Of a DNA stretch of 7,550 nucleotides, positions 1 to 6,587 are shown one piece after another. Every line of letters begins with the position of its first letter. The stretch's first letter is position 1. The position numbers were made by a program, and so were the translations under genes. Origin of the DNA: Dehalococcoidia bacterium (GTDB taxonomy: Bacteria > Chloroflexota > Dehalococcoidia > JACVQG01); assembly GCA_015661045.1 (NCBI GenBank), contig JACVQG010000189.1, positions 1 through 7,550 on the forward strand. Direction: 5' to 3'. The notes under the pieces were generated by a model. That model ran no database searches. It saw only the letters and a list, made by a program, of their open reading frames with translations, and was not told the origin of the DNA.

Positions 1-344
1 GTGTTGCGGATGGCCAGGGTATCGAAGATGTCCACGGCATTGGCCTTGCCCAGGGCCTGAGGCTGGTCGTGGTTGCCCACCAGGAGCACGACAGGTATGT
101 TAGCCGAGGTTAGTCTGGCGATGCGGCGGGCAAACTCGCGCTGCTGGGTGGGAGAAGGCTCGCGGCTCTTGTAGGCATCGCCCGTGAACAGTACGAGATG
201 GACATGGTTATTCAGGGCATAGTCCACCACCTGGTCGAAGGCGGCCAGGAAGTCCTGGAGACGGGAGGAGAGGCCGGTATTGGGGTCAATGTGGCCGTAG
301 GTCTCCACGCCCAGGTGCAGGTCAGAGAAATGAAGGAGACGCAT
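1..344 (-). CDS. SbcD/Mre11-type metallophosphoesterase, N-terminal 114 residues (runs off the window)
   Basis: The visible N-terminus has three motifs of the calcineurin-like phosphoesterase fold: FSDLHLG with metal-binding D8 and H10, FTGDAYKSREPSP with D56, and LVGNHDQP with N91 and H92. The order, spacing and the SREPSP stretch after the GD motif fit the SbcD/Mre11 DNA-nuclease branch, which acts with an SbcC/Rad50 ATPase in double-strand break processing. The remaining metal ligands and the C-terminal cap lie outside the window, so the subfamily is inferred. The ATG at 344 is chosen because MRLLHFSDLH is the usual start of the family. No strong Shine-Dalgarno sequence precedes it, and it lies only 8 bases after the DUF2283 stop, so translational coupling is possible. 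Its base composition is clearly richer in G+C than the two small genes before it. Confidence 0.85.
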   Translation of the reverse strand, partial: MRLLHFSDLHLGVETYGHIDPNTGLSSRLQDFLAAFDQVVDYALNNHVHLVLFTGDAYKSREPSPTQQREFARRIARLTSANIPVVLLVGNHDQPQALGKANAVDIFDTLAIRN

Positions 345-352
345 AGATTGTT

Positions 353-556
353 CTATTTCAGACTCACTGAAAGAGGTTCTTTCTCTTTAAGGGCGCTGAC
401 TTTTAATATAGAAAACCCGATGATATTGCCTTCAGTATCTACCTTTTCCATTACGGCGCCATTATCCGTTTCTCGAAAGAAACCTGCTTTTCGCTCAAAT
501 AAGACTTCCAGATAGTCACCTTCCGGGTCAAACCAGATATTTATCTGCTTGGCCAT
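353..556 (-). CDS. DUF2283 family small protein
   Basis: This 67-residue protein matches the DUF2283 pattern from end to end: an opening IWFDPEGDYLEVLFE strand pair, a central RETDNGAVMEKVD segment, and GNIIGFSILKVS near the end. The family is small and soluble. Its molecular function is not established. Its members are often found next to DUF4258-like small proteins, and a toxin-antitoxin role has been suspected from that pairing; this is recollection and not shown here. The ATG at 556 has a good GGGAG about 7 bases upstream and overlaps the end of the preceding small ORF by 16 bases, so the two are probably co-translated. G+C is low compared with the phosphoesterase that follows. Confidence 0.8.
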   Translation of the reverse strand: MAKQINIWFDPEGDYLEVLFERKAGFFRETDNGAVMEKVDTEGNIIGFSILKVSALKEKEPLSVSLK

Positions 557-735
557 AACACTTCTCCCTTTTTTACCGTGTCAGTTAAGTAGGCATTTAT
601 TATAAAAATGTCATTAATATTGGTCTTTAACACACCCACCAACTCCATCTCCGAAATCAGAGAGATGTTGCTACTGATTAAGTTTTTCATATTATACACT
701 TTACTATCCTGGGCTTCCAGACTATCGCCTCTCAC
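541..735 (-). CDS. Small ORF resembling the C-terminal half of a DUF4258-like protein, probably truncated
   Basis: The last 30 or so residues (NDIFIINAYLTDTVKKGEVLWPSR) resemble the C-terminal end of small DUF4258-like proteins that commonly precede DUF2283 genes. Those proteins are usually 80 to 95 residues, by recollection. Here the ORF can be at most 64 residues, because it begins with a GTG overlapping the comEC stop (GTGA), and the expected N-terminal helices are missing. Residues 1-30 look weak. A purine-rich AAGGAG precedes the GTG but only 2 bases away, which is too close for good initiation. An ATG at 690 is an alternative start (49 residues). The simplest reading is a remnant cut at its 5' end when it came to lie against comEC, though a short functional form cannot be excluded. 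It overlaps the DUF2283 start by 16 bases. Confidence 0.5.
   Translation of the reverse strand: MRGDSLEAQDSKVYNMKNLISSNISLISEMELVGVLKTNINDIFIINAYLTDTVKKGEVLWPSR
691..719 (-). promoter_or_regulatory. Possible promoter inside the truncated ORF
   Basis: Read on the minus strand, a perfect TATAAT (696-691) lies 17 bases after TGGAAG (719-714), a poor -35 match of 3 in 6. If used, it would give the DUF2283 gene, and perhaps the phosphoesterase, a transcript independent of comEC. Only the -10 is convincing. Confidence 0.2.
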
Positions 736-3188
736 TTCTCCTTCTTAACCCACAGCCTCTTCCCATCGGTTGTAAAATCTATGGCGCCGTTTTGCCAGGT
801 CATGTATAAATGGGCATCCCCGACTTTCTGTTTCAACCGCTCCATGACATCCGCTGTAGGGTGTCCGAATGAGTCGTTTATCCCACCGGTAACCACTGCC
901 GCAACAGGGTTCACGCTGGACAGAAACACATCTGATGTCGAGCCATCAGCGCCATAGTTGGCGACTTTTAACACAGTGCTCTCAAGATTAACTCTATCGG
1001 CCATGAGCGCCCTTTCTGTTGACTCCCCGATGTCCGAAGTAAACAGGAAGCTGACCTCGCCGACCTGCAATCTCAGCACCATATAGTGGCCTTTGGAGTC
1101 TACAGGTTCTATTACTTCAAGAGTAAAATAATCACCTTCTTTTAGTTTAAGGCCTCGTTCAGCCGATAGTGAATGAACATCTTTGGCTATTAACAAATCC
1201 TCCCATGATAAAGACACGCCTGGTGGGTCACCAATCCCCCGAAATTGAGTCACAGGCTTTGGAGGAGAGGCTGTTACCTGCCATAGCTCCTTCACCTGGT
1301 AACGTTGCAGCACCTCCCTCAATCCCCACATATGGTCAGGTTTACGGGTGGTAAGCACTACCAAATCAAGTTTCCGCTGCCAGAAGGGTAGCCTCTTTCC
1401 TAGCTCTAGATTCAAAGATTGCCCGCCATACCCTCCGTCAATCAGGATATAATGATTGGCCGGTGTCCGGATAAGAATAGATTCACCCTGGATGACATTT
1501 AAAAAACTGACTTCTGCCTTACCACGAACGGGCGCAATCAGAGTGGCTGTCCATATTAAAACAGCTATGGGAGCTAAAGCGAATGTTACCGGTTTCCAGG
1601 AAATCCCCTCGAATAATATTTTGGCGCGGTTTACTATCCATCGGGCTACCTTACCAATAACACTCTCCCAAACCGTCCTAAAAAAAGGCTTTAATCGTTC
1701 CCTGTAAGCAACGGTGAACGATATACTGACTATATGTGAGTAATAACCGATTACAAAGCTAACAGGAAGAGATTGTATCGGTATCGAGGCGGCAGGCAAC
1801 GCAGCAAACCCTTGCGAGACCCACAAGAGATAGGACAAGGGAAGCCATGCCACCCAGCCTGTTACCATACCCAGATTAGTAGAGACCAGTCCCAGCAATG
1901 CGGCTATCCCTGAAGTTATCATAATGGCTGGAAGGGCTGGCGCTGCCAGAATAGTAGCCGGTAGCCCGGCAAAAGACACCCGTCCAAAATCATAAGCGAT
2001 AATGGGCCATGTCGCTACGATAGCCCCCAGGCTTACTGAGAGGCTAACGGATATGGGAAGTGGGATGTGGGACTTTTGACCAAGTTTATGAAAGTATGGT
2101 GTAAGATAAACAAGCCCGGCCATGGACAGGAAGCTAAGTTGAAAAGAGGTATCCCAGATCATTTGAGGGCTGATCCCCACCATCACGGCAGCCGAAAGAA
2201 CAAGAGCAGTAGGCGCGCTGCCCGGCCTGCCAATGTATTCGGCAATGAGAAACATACTGGCCATAATAGCTGCCCGGATTACCGGCGGCTGTCCTCCAAC
2301 AAGTAAGGCATACAGCCAGACAATAACTAAAGCCACTATTATATACGTCGGACGCCGGCGTCCCAGCGCCCATACCGCCAGCCCCAGGATAATGCCCACG
2401 AGGATAGTTATATTCTGTCCGGAGATAGCCAGAAGATGAGTAGTGCCACTCTGAGCAAAAGCATTATTTATATCTCCGGGTATATCGCCCCGGAAACCAA
2501 GCAGTATGCCGTTCGTTAGTGATGCCTGAGGTTCAGGAAGGGTACTGACAAGACTTTTAGCAAGCTGCTGTCTAAAGGAATAGATCCCTCTCAGAAACCA
2601 GTTGCCATCGCCTGACCCTATTAATTCAACTCCAGGTTGATATACTATGGATGTAATCCCCTGCCGGGCCAGGTAAGCACGGTAATCGAATCCCGGGAAC
2701 TGGGGTGGCGCTTCTAATCTTCCTTGCACCCTCAACATGTCGCCGTATTGATAGGTTGCTAGTCTATCGGCCCGGAGCAGTACGACGCCTGCTACTGGTT
2801 TCCATTCGCCGCGCTCCTTGATTTTCTCCGCCTGGATGCGTACTTCCATTCCCCGTTCCTTAAGCTCCGGGGGACTATTCACGGTTCCTAGAAACTCCAC
2901 GTCTCCCTTTTCGTTATGGGCGGCGATTGACAACTCCGGTTGAAGGGTTGTGGTCTCCGTGACACGTAAGCTGGCTGATAGAAAAGCTATGATACTGAGA
3001 CCAATAACCATCCAGACAGAGGGCGTCCATGTTGGCTGGACGTTTTGTTGCTGGTGAGGTTTTCGTGACTTGAATCCCCACCAGATTAGCGCACCGGATA
3101 TAAATATACCCACCGACCAAACAGGCCAACCGAACCGTTGGCCCAGGATAATGCCGGCGAGCCAGGCAAGGCTAAGAAATATGAGCAC
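732..3188 (-). CDS. comEC: ComEC/Rec2-family competence membrane channel with degenerate metallo-beta-lactamase domain
   Basis: ComEC forms the inner-membrane channel that carries single-stranded DNA into the cytoplasm in natural transformation. The 818 residues show all family parts. There are membrane segments near 1-38 and 58-75, an OB-like DUF4131 region at about 95-190 (GTVNSPPELK, DMLRVQGRLEAP, GFDYRAYLARQGI), and the Competence domain at about 222-495 with HLLAISGQN at 251-259. A periplasmic metallo-beta-lactamase-like domain spans about 555-815. That last domain keeps DGG (584-586), D618-H619, D719 and FGHP (774-777). However, the HxHxDH motif reads TRKPDH (614-619), the usual GHHGS reads ANYGA (743-747), and the VGQGD motif reads VIQGE (565-569). 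A nuclease role for it is therefore unlikely. The GTG start has a strong GGAGG about 5 bases upstream. The gene follows comEA after 216 bases, and its TGA overlaps the next ORF. Confidence 0.92.
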   Translation of the reverse strand: MLIFLSLAWLAGIILGQRFGWPVWSVGIFISGALIWWGFKSRKPHQQQNVQPTWTPSVWMVIGLSIIAFLSASLRVTETTTLQPELSIAAHNEKGDVEFLGTVNSPPELKERGMEVRIQAEKIKERGEWKPVAGVVLLRADRLATYQYGDMLRVQGRLEAPPQFPGFDYRAYLARQGITSIVYQPGVELIGSGDGNWFLRGIYSFRQQLAKSLVSTLPEPQASLTNGILLGFRGDIPGDINNAFAQSGTTHLLAISGQNITILVGIILGLAVWALGRRRPTYIIVALVIVWLYALLVGGQPPVIRAAIMASMFLIAEYIGRPGSAPTALVLSAAVMVGISPQMIWDTSFQLSFLSMAGLVYLTPYFHKLGQKSHIPLPISVSLSVSLGAIVATWPIIAYDFGRVSFAGLPATILAAPALPAIMITSGIAALLGLVSTNLGMVTGWVAWLPLSYLLWVSQGFAALPAASIPIQSLPVSFVIGYYSHIVSISFTVAYRERLKPFFRTVWESVIGKVARWIVNRAKILFEGISWKPVTFALAPIAVLIWTATLIAPVRGKAEVSFLNVIQGESILIRTPANHYILIDGGYGGQSLNLELGKRLPFWQRKLDLVVLTTRKPDHMWGLREVLQRYQVKELWQVTASPPKPVTQFRGIGDPPGVSLSWEDLLIAKDVHSLSAERGLKLKEGDYFTLEVIEPVDSKGHYMVLRLQVGEVSFLFTSDIGESTERALMADRVNLESTVLKVANYGADGSTSDVFLSSVNPVAAVVTGGINDSFGHPTADVMERLKQKVGDAHLYMTWQNGAIDFTTDGKRLWVKKEK

Positions 3189-3222
3189 GAAGTCCTCCAG
3201 ATGGACGGTAAAATCCCCCTAA

Positions 3223-3241
3223 CCCCCTTTAATAAAGGGGG
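3223..3241. repeat. Palindromic CCCCCTTT/AAAGGGGG repeat element upstream of comEC
   Basis: A perfect 8-base-pair inverted repeat (CCCCCTTT at 3223-3230, AAAGGGGG at 3234-3241) surrounds a 3-base loop, with a further CCCCCT run just left of it at 3215-3220. This arrangement resembles short interspersed repeats remembered from several bacterial phyla. It would form a hairpin in the comEC leader, 35 bases above the GTG start. No U-tract follows on either strand, so it is not a typical intrinsic terminator. Confidence 0.6.
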
Positions 3242-3344
3242 CGAAGAGATGCCGAATCCCGATGAAACGAGATATTTATGATTGCGCCAGGATGAACTCC
3301 TGACTTCTATTAATGCCCCAGCTATAATAATTGTTTATACTTTT

Positions 3345-3395
3345 CCACCCCACCCTGAGATTCTTCGTCCCGATATCCGGGACTCCAGAATGACA
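3345..3395 (-). repeat. Interspersed intergenic repeat of the TGTCATTCTG...GAAGAATCTC type
   Basis: Read on the minus strand it starts TGTCATTCTGGAG, passes through a hairpin (GTCCCG/CGGGAC at 3367-3383, loop of 5) and ends GAAGAATCTCAGGGTGGGG. This matches, from memory, a repeat common between genes in Chloroflexota and several other phyla. Only one copy is in the window, so the repeat status rests on recognition. It begins 9 bases after the old comEA stop, in the comEA-comEC gap. Confidence 0.55.
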
Positions 3396-3404
3396 AATTA
3401 TACC

Positions 3405-3898
3405 TTACTCCCCCACGGTAATCAGGTTTTCTATCCTCTCGTAAATACGGCGGGTGATACCTGGCACCCTGGTAACATCTTCGGTAAAACGAAAAGGGCC
3501 GTATTGTTTGCGGTAATTAATAATAGCTTTAGCCAGGGTTTCTCCTATAGAAGCCACGTATCTGCCGTATTTATGTTGACTCTTTGAGGCGAAGAGGATT
3601 CATTTGCCTGGGGAATTCTCAGTTTAAACAGATTGGGGTCGGCCTGGTCGGTTGCGCCTCCGGCAGCTTTAACAAGGTCTTCAAGACGGTCCCTATCCCT
3701 GACATCGTATATTCCGGGTGCGGCAACTGCGCCTTCAATGTATACCTGCCTGATGGAAACGGGTGTGGGTGTGGGCAAAACAATTTCTACTGGAGGGCCG
3801 CGCCGGATATTAAAAGCCAGAAAGAATCCACCGACAGCGGACGCCAGTAAGAGAAACAGGGCTATGGGTAACCACCATTGCGCCTGCTTCCGAGGCAT
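3405..3898 (-). pseudogene. comEA: ComEA-like DNA-binding competence protein, disrupted by frameshift
   Basis: ComEA is a membrane-anchored DNA receptor that hands DNA to ComEC. The first reading frame gives 117 residues: a signal anchor at about 8-29, a proline-rich linker, an SLBB domain from about 51 (VYIEGAVAAPGIYDV, LVKAAGG) and the start of the helix-hairpin-helix region (VNINTADTWLL). It then stops at TAG (3547-3545). From 3548 to the TAA at 3405, a different frame continues the family exactly: IGETLAKAIINYRKQYGPF, then EDVTRVPGI of the second hairpin, ending NLITVGE. The missing piece corresponds to about E-x-L-P-G, so a deletion of about 16 bases fits both the lost residues and the frame. 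The end of the SLBB domain also seems short (NLFKLRIPQANE), perhaps from an in-frame loss. The ATG at 3898 has a good GGAG 4 bases upstream, and the gene follows the 72-residue ORF by 20 bases. Confidence 0.85.
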
Positions 3899-3918
3899 GA
3901 AACTCCAGTTCTGGTTGA

Positions 3919-4137
3919 TTACGGTTTTATCTGGGGTAAAGTACCCCAGGTGATCTTATCAGATTCGCTAACCAGTTTCTTTTCTTTAGCCATCTCCCGA
4001 ACTTTCAGCAACGTAGTGTTTACATCCGTAGTTATTCTTACCCATTCGGGAACTGATGGAAGCCAGTACGGGGAGTTAATCCGTACTATCTTAAGGTCTT
4101 TCAGGTGGAGATATATACCGAATTTGTCGTGTTGCAA
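3919..4137 (-). CDS. Unrecognised 72-residue protein between ispH and comEA
   Basis: I do not recognise this family. The protein opens with an FGIYLHLKDLKIVRI segment and continues SPYWLPSVPEWVRIT, rich in aromatic residues and prolines. A charged helical stretch follows (LLKVREMAKEKKLVSESD), and it ends WGTLPQIKP. It has no signal peptide or membrane segment and is probably soluble. The TTG start at 4137 is supported by AGGTG about 6 bases upstream, and no ATG or GTG start gives a better fit. It overlaps the ispH end by 37 bases and ends 20 bases before comEA, a position typical of a genuine operon member. The frame remains open upstream of the TTG inside ispH, so a longer form is possible. 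Its amino-acid make-up looks like real protein and not an antisense shadow. Confidence 0.65.
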   Translation of the reverse strand: MQHDKFGIYLHLKDLKIVRINSPYWLPSVPEWVRITTDVNTTLLKVREMAKEKKLVSESDKITWGTLPQIKP

Positions 4138-4994
4138 TTTACACCTGCATCCATGTTTTTTATTTTCCCCACTACCTCCTGTATTACCTCATCAGGGGTA
4201 GAGGCGCCGGCTGTAACGCCTATACTACATTTTCCTGTAAACCATGAGTCCTGTAGTTCTTTAACGGTTTCCACCGAGTGAGTAGGCACCCCCCGGGCCT
4301 GGCAAATCTCGGCTAAGCGTCGTGTATTAGCGCTACCTTTGCCGCCTATCACAATCATAGCATCTACTGTTCCGGCCAGTTCGACGGCTGCTTCCTGCCG
4401 TTTTTGAGTGGCATCACATATTGTATTTATTATGCGGATTTCCATACCTGATGGCAAGAGCTCATCAATGATGCTTTTTACGAATTCCTTAAATGCTTGA
4501 GGATTCTGAGTTGTTTGAGAGAGAATGCCCAGGCGCCGCGGATATTTAGTAAACAGATTTTTTAATGACGGTTCCTTAGAAACCCTTCCACCGATTCCCG
4601 CCCATTCCAATACCCCTTTAACCTCAGGATGATCGGCGTCACCGAAGATAACGACCGAAAACCCGGACTCGGCTAATCTTCTAGCTGCTTTTTGTTCCCG
4701 GTTTACCCAGGGGCAGGTTGTATCCACAATGTTTAAGGAACGGGATTTAAGCTCGCCTAATACTCCGGGACCTACACCGTGGGTGGTGATGGCTACAATG
4801 GAGTTTTTCAATTCGGCTATGTTGTTAACGGGGGAAATGCCCTTTTGAGACAATCTCTCAACCACCTGTTCGTTATGAACGATATGACCCAGGGTCTGGA
4901 GTTTTCCATAGCGGTGGCTTGCTGCGTCCAGCAGGCTAAGAGCGCGCCGGACTCCATAACAGAACCCCATTTCCGTTGCCAGTTTAACTTCCAA
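4101..4994 (-). CDS. ispH: 4-hydroxy-3-methylbut-2-enyl diphosphate reductase
   Basis: IspH (LytB) is the iron-sulfur enzyme that makes IPP and DMAPP from HMBPP in the last step of the MEP isoprenoid pathway, in the cytoplasm. The three cluster-binding cysteines are present: C12 in GFCYGVRRA, C94 in DTTCPWV and C193 in NTICDATQKRQ. Substrate-site residues are also in place: H40 (IVHNEQV), H72 (THG), H122 and E124 (DHPEV), the QTTQ motif at 160-163, and AGAST near 262-266. The phosphate loop reads GSAN (220-223), a small variation on the usual S-S-N pattern. Length (297) is normal, with a short tail of about 18 residues after the conserved end. The TTG start at 4994 has AGGAAG about 6 bases upstream and overlaps the plsC end by 11 bases. 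In Firmicutes ispH is often followed by rpsA; here it is not. Confidence 0.95.
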   Translation of the reverse strand: MEVKLATEMGFCYGVRRALSLLDAASHRYGKLQTLGHIVHNEQVVERLSQKGISPVNNIAELKNSIVAITTHGVGPGVLGELKSRSLNIVDTTCPWVNREQKAARRLAESGFSVVIFGDADHPEVKGVLEWAGIGGRVSKEPSLKNLFTKYPRRLGILSQTTQNPQAFKEFVKSIIDELLPSGMEIRIINTICDATQKRQEAAVELAGTVDAMIVIGGKGSANTRRLAEICQARGVPTHSVETVKELQDSWFTGKCSIGVTAGASTPDEVIQEVVGKIKNMDAGVNCNTTNSVYIST

Positions 4995-5682
4995 ACTTGT
5001 CTTCCTTTAAAGCTGTTAGAACGGTTGTTGTTTGATTGGCCGTTGCCTGGAGATTTTCTCCGTAAACTCCACGATAGTCAGGAGGAAGAAGGTCAGCTAT
5101 GTGTTTCATAATATAGGTAGTAAGGGAAGCGATTTCTTGCTTGAATGGCTCGTTGGTTGAAATGGGAAGCGAAAAAGGCTGGCCAATGTTGACCATTACC
5201 CTGGGGCGATGCAGCCACCAAAAAGGGCCCCGCATTTTCTCAGTGCCGTAAATACCAACAGGTAGAAGCTGGGAGCGGGATTCGCGCGCAATCATAACTA
5301 CACCGGGTTTGCCTGTTTGTAAGCGTCCATTACGGCTCCTTGTACCTTCGGGATATATACCGAGTACTTTTCCATCCTTGAGTGCTTGATTGGCATTACG
5401 TAACGTAGCGCGGTCCACCGATCCGCGTTTTACTGGAAAAGCCCCATATGCTTTCATAATCCAACCTCCAGGGGGGCGAAATAATTCTTCCTTGGCCATA
5501 AATATTATCCACCTGGGAAAGCTTGCAGCTAATAGCGGGATGTCGGCGGTGTTAAGGTGGTTGGAGACCAGAATAAGAGAACCGCTTCGGGGCACATTCT
5601 CACGTCCGTTTACTTTATGTCTGGTGAGGAGCGTGAAAAGCACTTTAAAAAATGTAATGGTAATAAAATACAAAACAGGCAC
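4984..5682 (-). CDS. plsC: 1-acyl-sn-glycerol-3-phosphate acyltransferase (PlsC family)
   Basis: Enzymes of this family transfer an acyl chain to lysophosphatidic acid to make phosphatidic acid at the inner face of the membrane. All four acyltransferase blocks are visible: NHLNTAD (41-47, catalytic HX4D with H42 and D47), GAFPVKRGS (80-88), YPEGTRSRNG (110-119, with the EGTR substrate motif) and LLPVGIYG (139-146). A hydrophobic N-terminal stretch (about 3-19) would anchor it in the membrane. Length, 232, is usual. The GTG at 5682 follows a GGGG-containing purine stretch, and it lies 21 bases after the cmk stop. No better start exists in that gap. The exact acyl acceptor cannot be told from sequence. 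The position between cmk and ispH is a common one for this family. Confidence 0.92.
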   Translation of the reverse strand: MPVLYFITITFFKVLFTLLTRHKVNGRENVPRSGSLILVSNHLNTADIPLLAASFPRWIIFMAKEELFRPPGGWIMKAYGAFPVKRGSVDRATLRNANQALKDGKVLGIYPEGTRSRNGRLQTGKPGVVMIARESRSQLLPVGIYGTEKMRGPFWWLHRPRVMVNIGQPFSLPISTNEPFKQEIASLTTYIMKHIADLLPPDYRGVYGENLQATANQTTTVLTALKEDKFGS

Positions 5683-5703
5683 GTATCTACCCCACAGAAA
5701 CCA

Positions 5704-6420
5704 CTAACAAGTCTCGGAAGGTGGCTTACCTAAAGCCAGAGCGCATATCTTATTGGCCACCTGCTCGGCTGAGAGGCCTTCTGTATCCAGTATATAGGCA
5801 TCGGTGGCTGGTTTCAAAGGGGAAGCCTGGCGGTGGATGTCCATATCATCGCGGCTCTGGAGATCGGCCAGGACTTCATCGTAATTTACTTTTGGGGACT
5901 GGCCTAAAAGCTCCTGATAGCGGCGGCGAGCCCGTTCCAGAGGAGAAGCAGCCAGAAATATCTTTAGATCCGCCTGGGGCAGAACGACGGTACCGATATC
6001 ACGTCCGGCCATGACCAACCGGCCTTCTATAGCTATGCGTCGCTGATGGCGGACAAGGGATTCGCGGACTTCGGATACTTTTGATACCAGTGAAACAGAC
6101 TTTTCCACAGGAGCGCTGCGAACCTGCTGGGTTACGTCCTTACCATCCATAAGAATATTATTCTGCCCGTTCTTTCCCGTTGTTGTTAGCTGGAAGGTAG
6201 TGTTGGCGCTCATACGGGATAGTGCGGCCTCGTCGTCAAAAGGGATTTTTTGCTCGATGGCTTTCCAGGTAAGCGCCCGGTACATCGTCCCGGTATCAAC
6301 AAAACGGTAACCAAGCCTGCTGGCTACCATTCTCCCTACAGTACTTTTACCTACAGCCACCGGGCCGTCTATTGCAATAAGCAGCGCTTTTTTAGCGCCA
6401 GTGGGGTAAGGTTGCGTCAA
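5704..6420 (-). CDS. cmk: (d)CMP kinase
   Basis: Cytidylate kinase phosphorylates CMP and dCMP with ATP, in pyrimidine salvage and in recycling CMP from phospholipid synthesis. The 238 residues carry the P-loop GPVAVGKST (19-27), DTGTMYRA (42-49), the CMP-binding part DVTQQVRSAPVEKSVS with R101, the conserved AGRDIGT (138-144), and the lid and C-terminal region RDDMDIHRQASPLKPATDA (190-208). Length is normal for the bacterial family. The TTG start at 6420 has TGAGG about 6 bases upstream. It is the first gene of the minus-strand operon and is preceded by a promoter-like sequence at 6473-6502. A TA module diverges from it. Confidence 0.95.
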   Translation of the reverse strand: MTQPYPTGAKKALLIAIDGPVAVGKSTVGRMVASRLGYRFVDTGTMYRALTWKAIEQKIPFDDEAALSRMSANTTFQLTTTGKNGQNNILMDGKDVTQQVRSAPVEKSVSLVSKVSEVRESLVRHQRRIAIEGRLVMAGRDIGTVVLPQADLKIFLAASPLERARRRYQELLGQSPKVNYDEVLADLQSRDDMDIHRQASPLKPATDAYILDTEGLSAEQVANKICALALGKPPSETC

Positions 6421-6472
6421 ACTAACCTCAATAACAAATCAGTGGTCTTATATTGGGAAATTATCCTGAGTT

Positions 6473-6502
6473 ATTATAGCCTAACAGAGGGGGAGAATTC
6501 AA
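6473..6502 (-). promoter_or_regulatory. Candidate promoter of the cmk operon
   Basis: On the minus strand a perfect -10 TATAAT (6478-6473) lies 18 bases after TTGAAT (6502-6497), a 4 of 6 match to the -35 consensus. Transcription would start near 6466, leaving a leader of about 45 bases before the cmk TTG. It is the best sigma-70-type site I found upstream of the operon. Confidence 0.45.
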
Positions 6503-6537
6503 CCTACAGCCGGGCCTTTAAAGATAATTTTAAAATG

Positions 6538-6587
6538 TTGACTATGAAGGCTATATGGGATATGTTTATAATATACATAGCCATAGT
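6538..6587 (+). promoter_or_regulatory. Candidate TA promoter inside an imperfect inverted repeat (putative antitoxin operator)
   Basis: TTGACT (6538-6543) and TATGTT (6561-6566) are 17 bases apart and resemble -35 and -10 boxes. A perfect TATAAT also lies at 6567-6572 but without a well-spaced -35. Around them, ACTATG (6541-6546) and GGCTAT (6549-6554) are mirrored by ATAGCC (6577-6582) and CATAGT (6582-6587), with a 3-base bulge in the left arm. Closer in, TATGT (6561-6565) faces ACATA (6575-6579). Ribbon-helix-helix antitoxins usually bind such sites to repress their own operon. Confidence 0.45.

Noticed and set aside
198..515. Plus-strand ORF of 105 codons
   Set aside because: It lies opposite the phosphoesterase and DUF2283 genes, which have clear family motifs; its protein has no recognisable features.
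3223..3241. Intrinsic terminator in the comEC leader
   Set aside because: The stem is strong, but there is no run of T after it on either strand, and the sequence fits a repeat better.
3545..3560. Programmed -1 frameshift in comEA
   Set aside because: A -1 shift would restore the frame, but there is no X-XXY-YYZ slippery heptamer, and the conserved LPG of the hairpin would still be missing.
3584..3953. Overlapping plus-strand ORFs of 88 and 106 codons opposite comEA
   Set aside because: The minus-strand frame encodes a recognisable anchor and SLBB domain; the plus-strand proteins are antisense shadows.
5390..6014. Plus-strand ORFs of about 100 codons opposite plsC and cmk
   Set aside because: Both lie opposite well-conserved enzymes and have no ribosome sites or family motifs.
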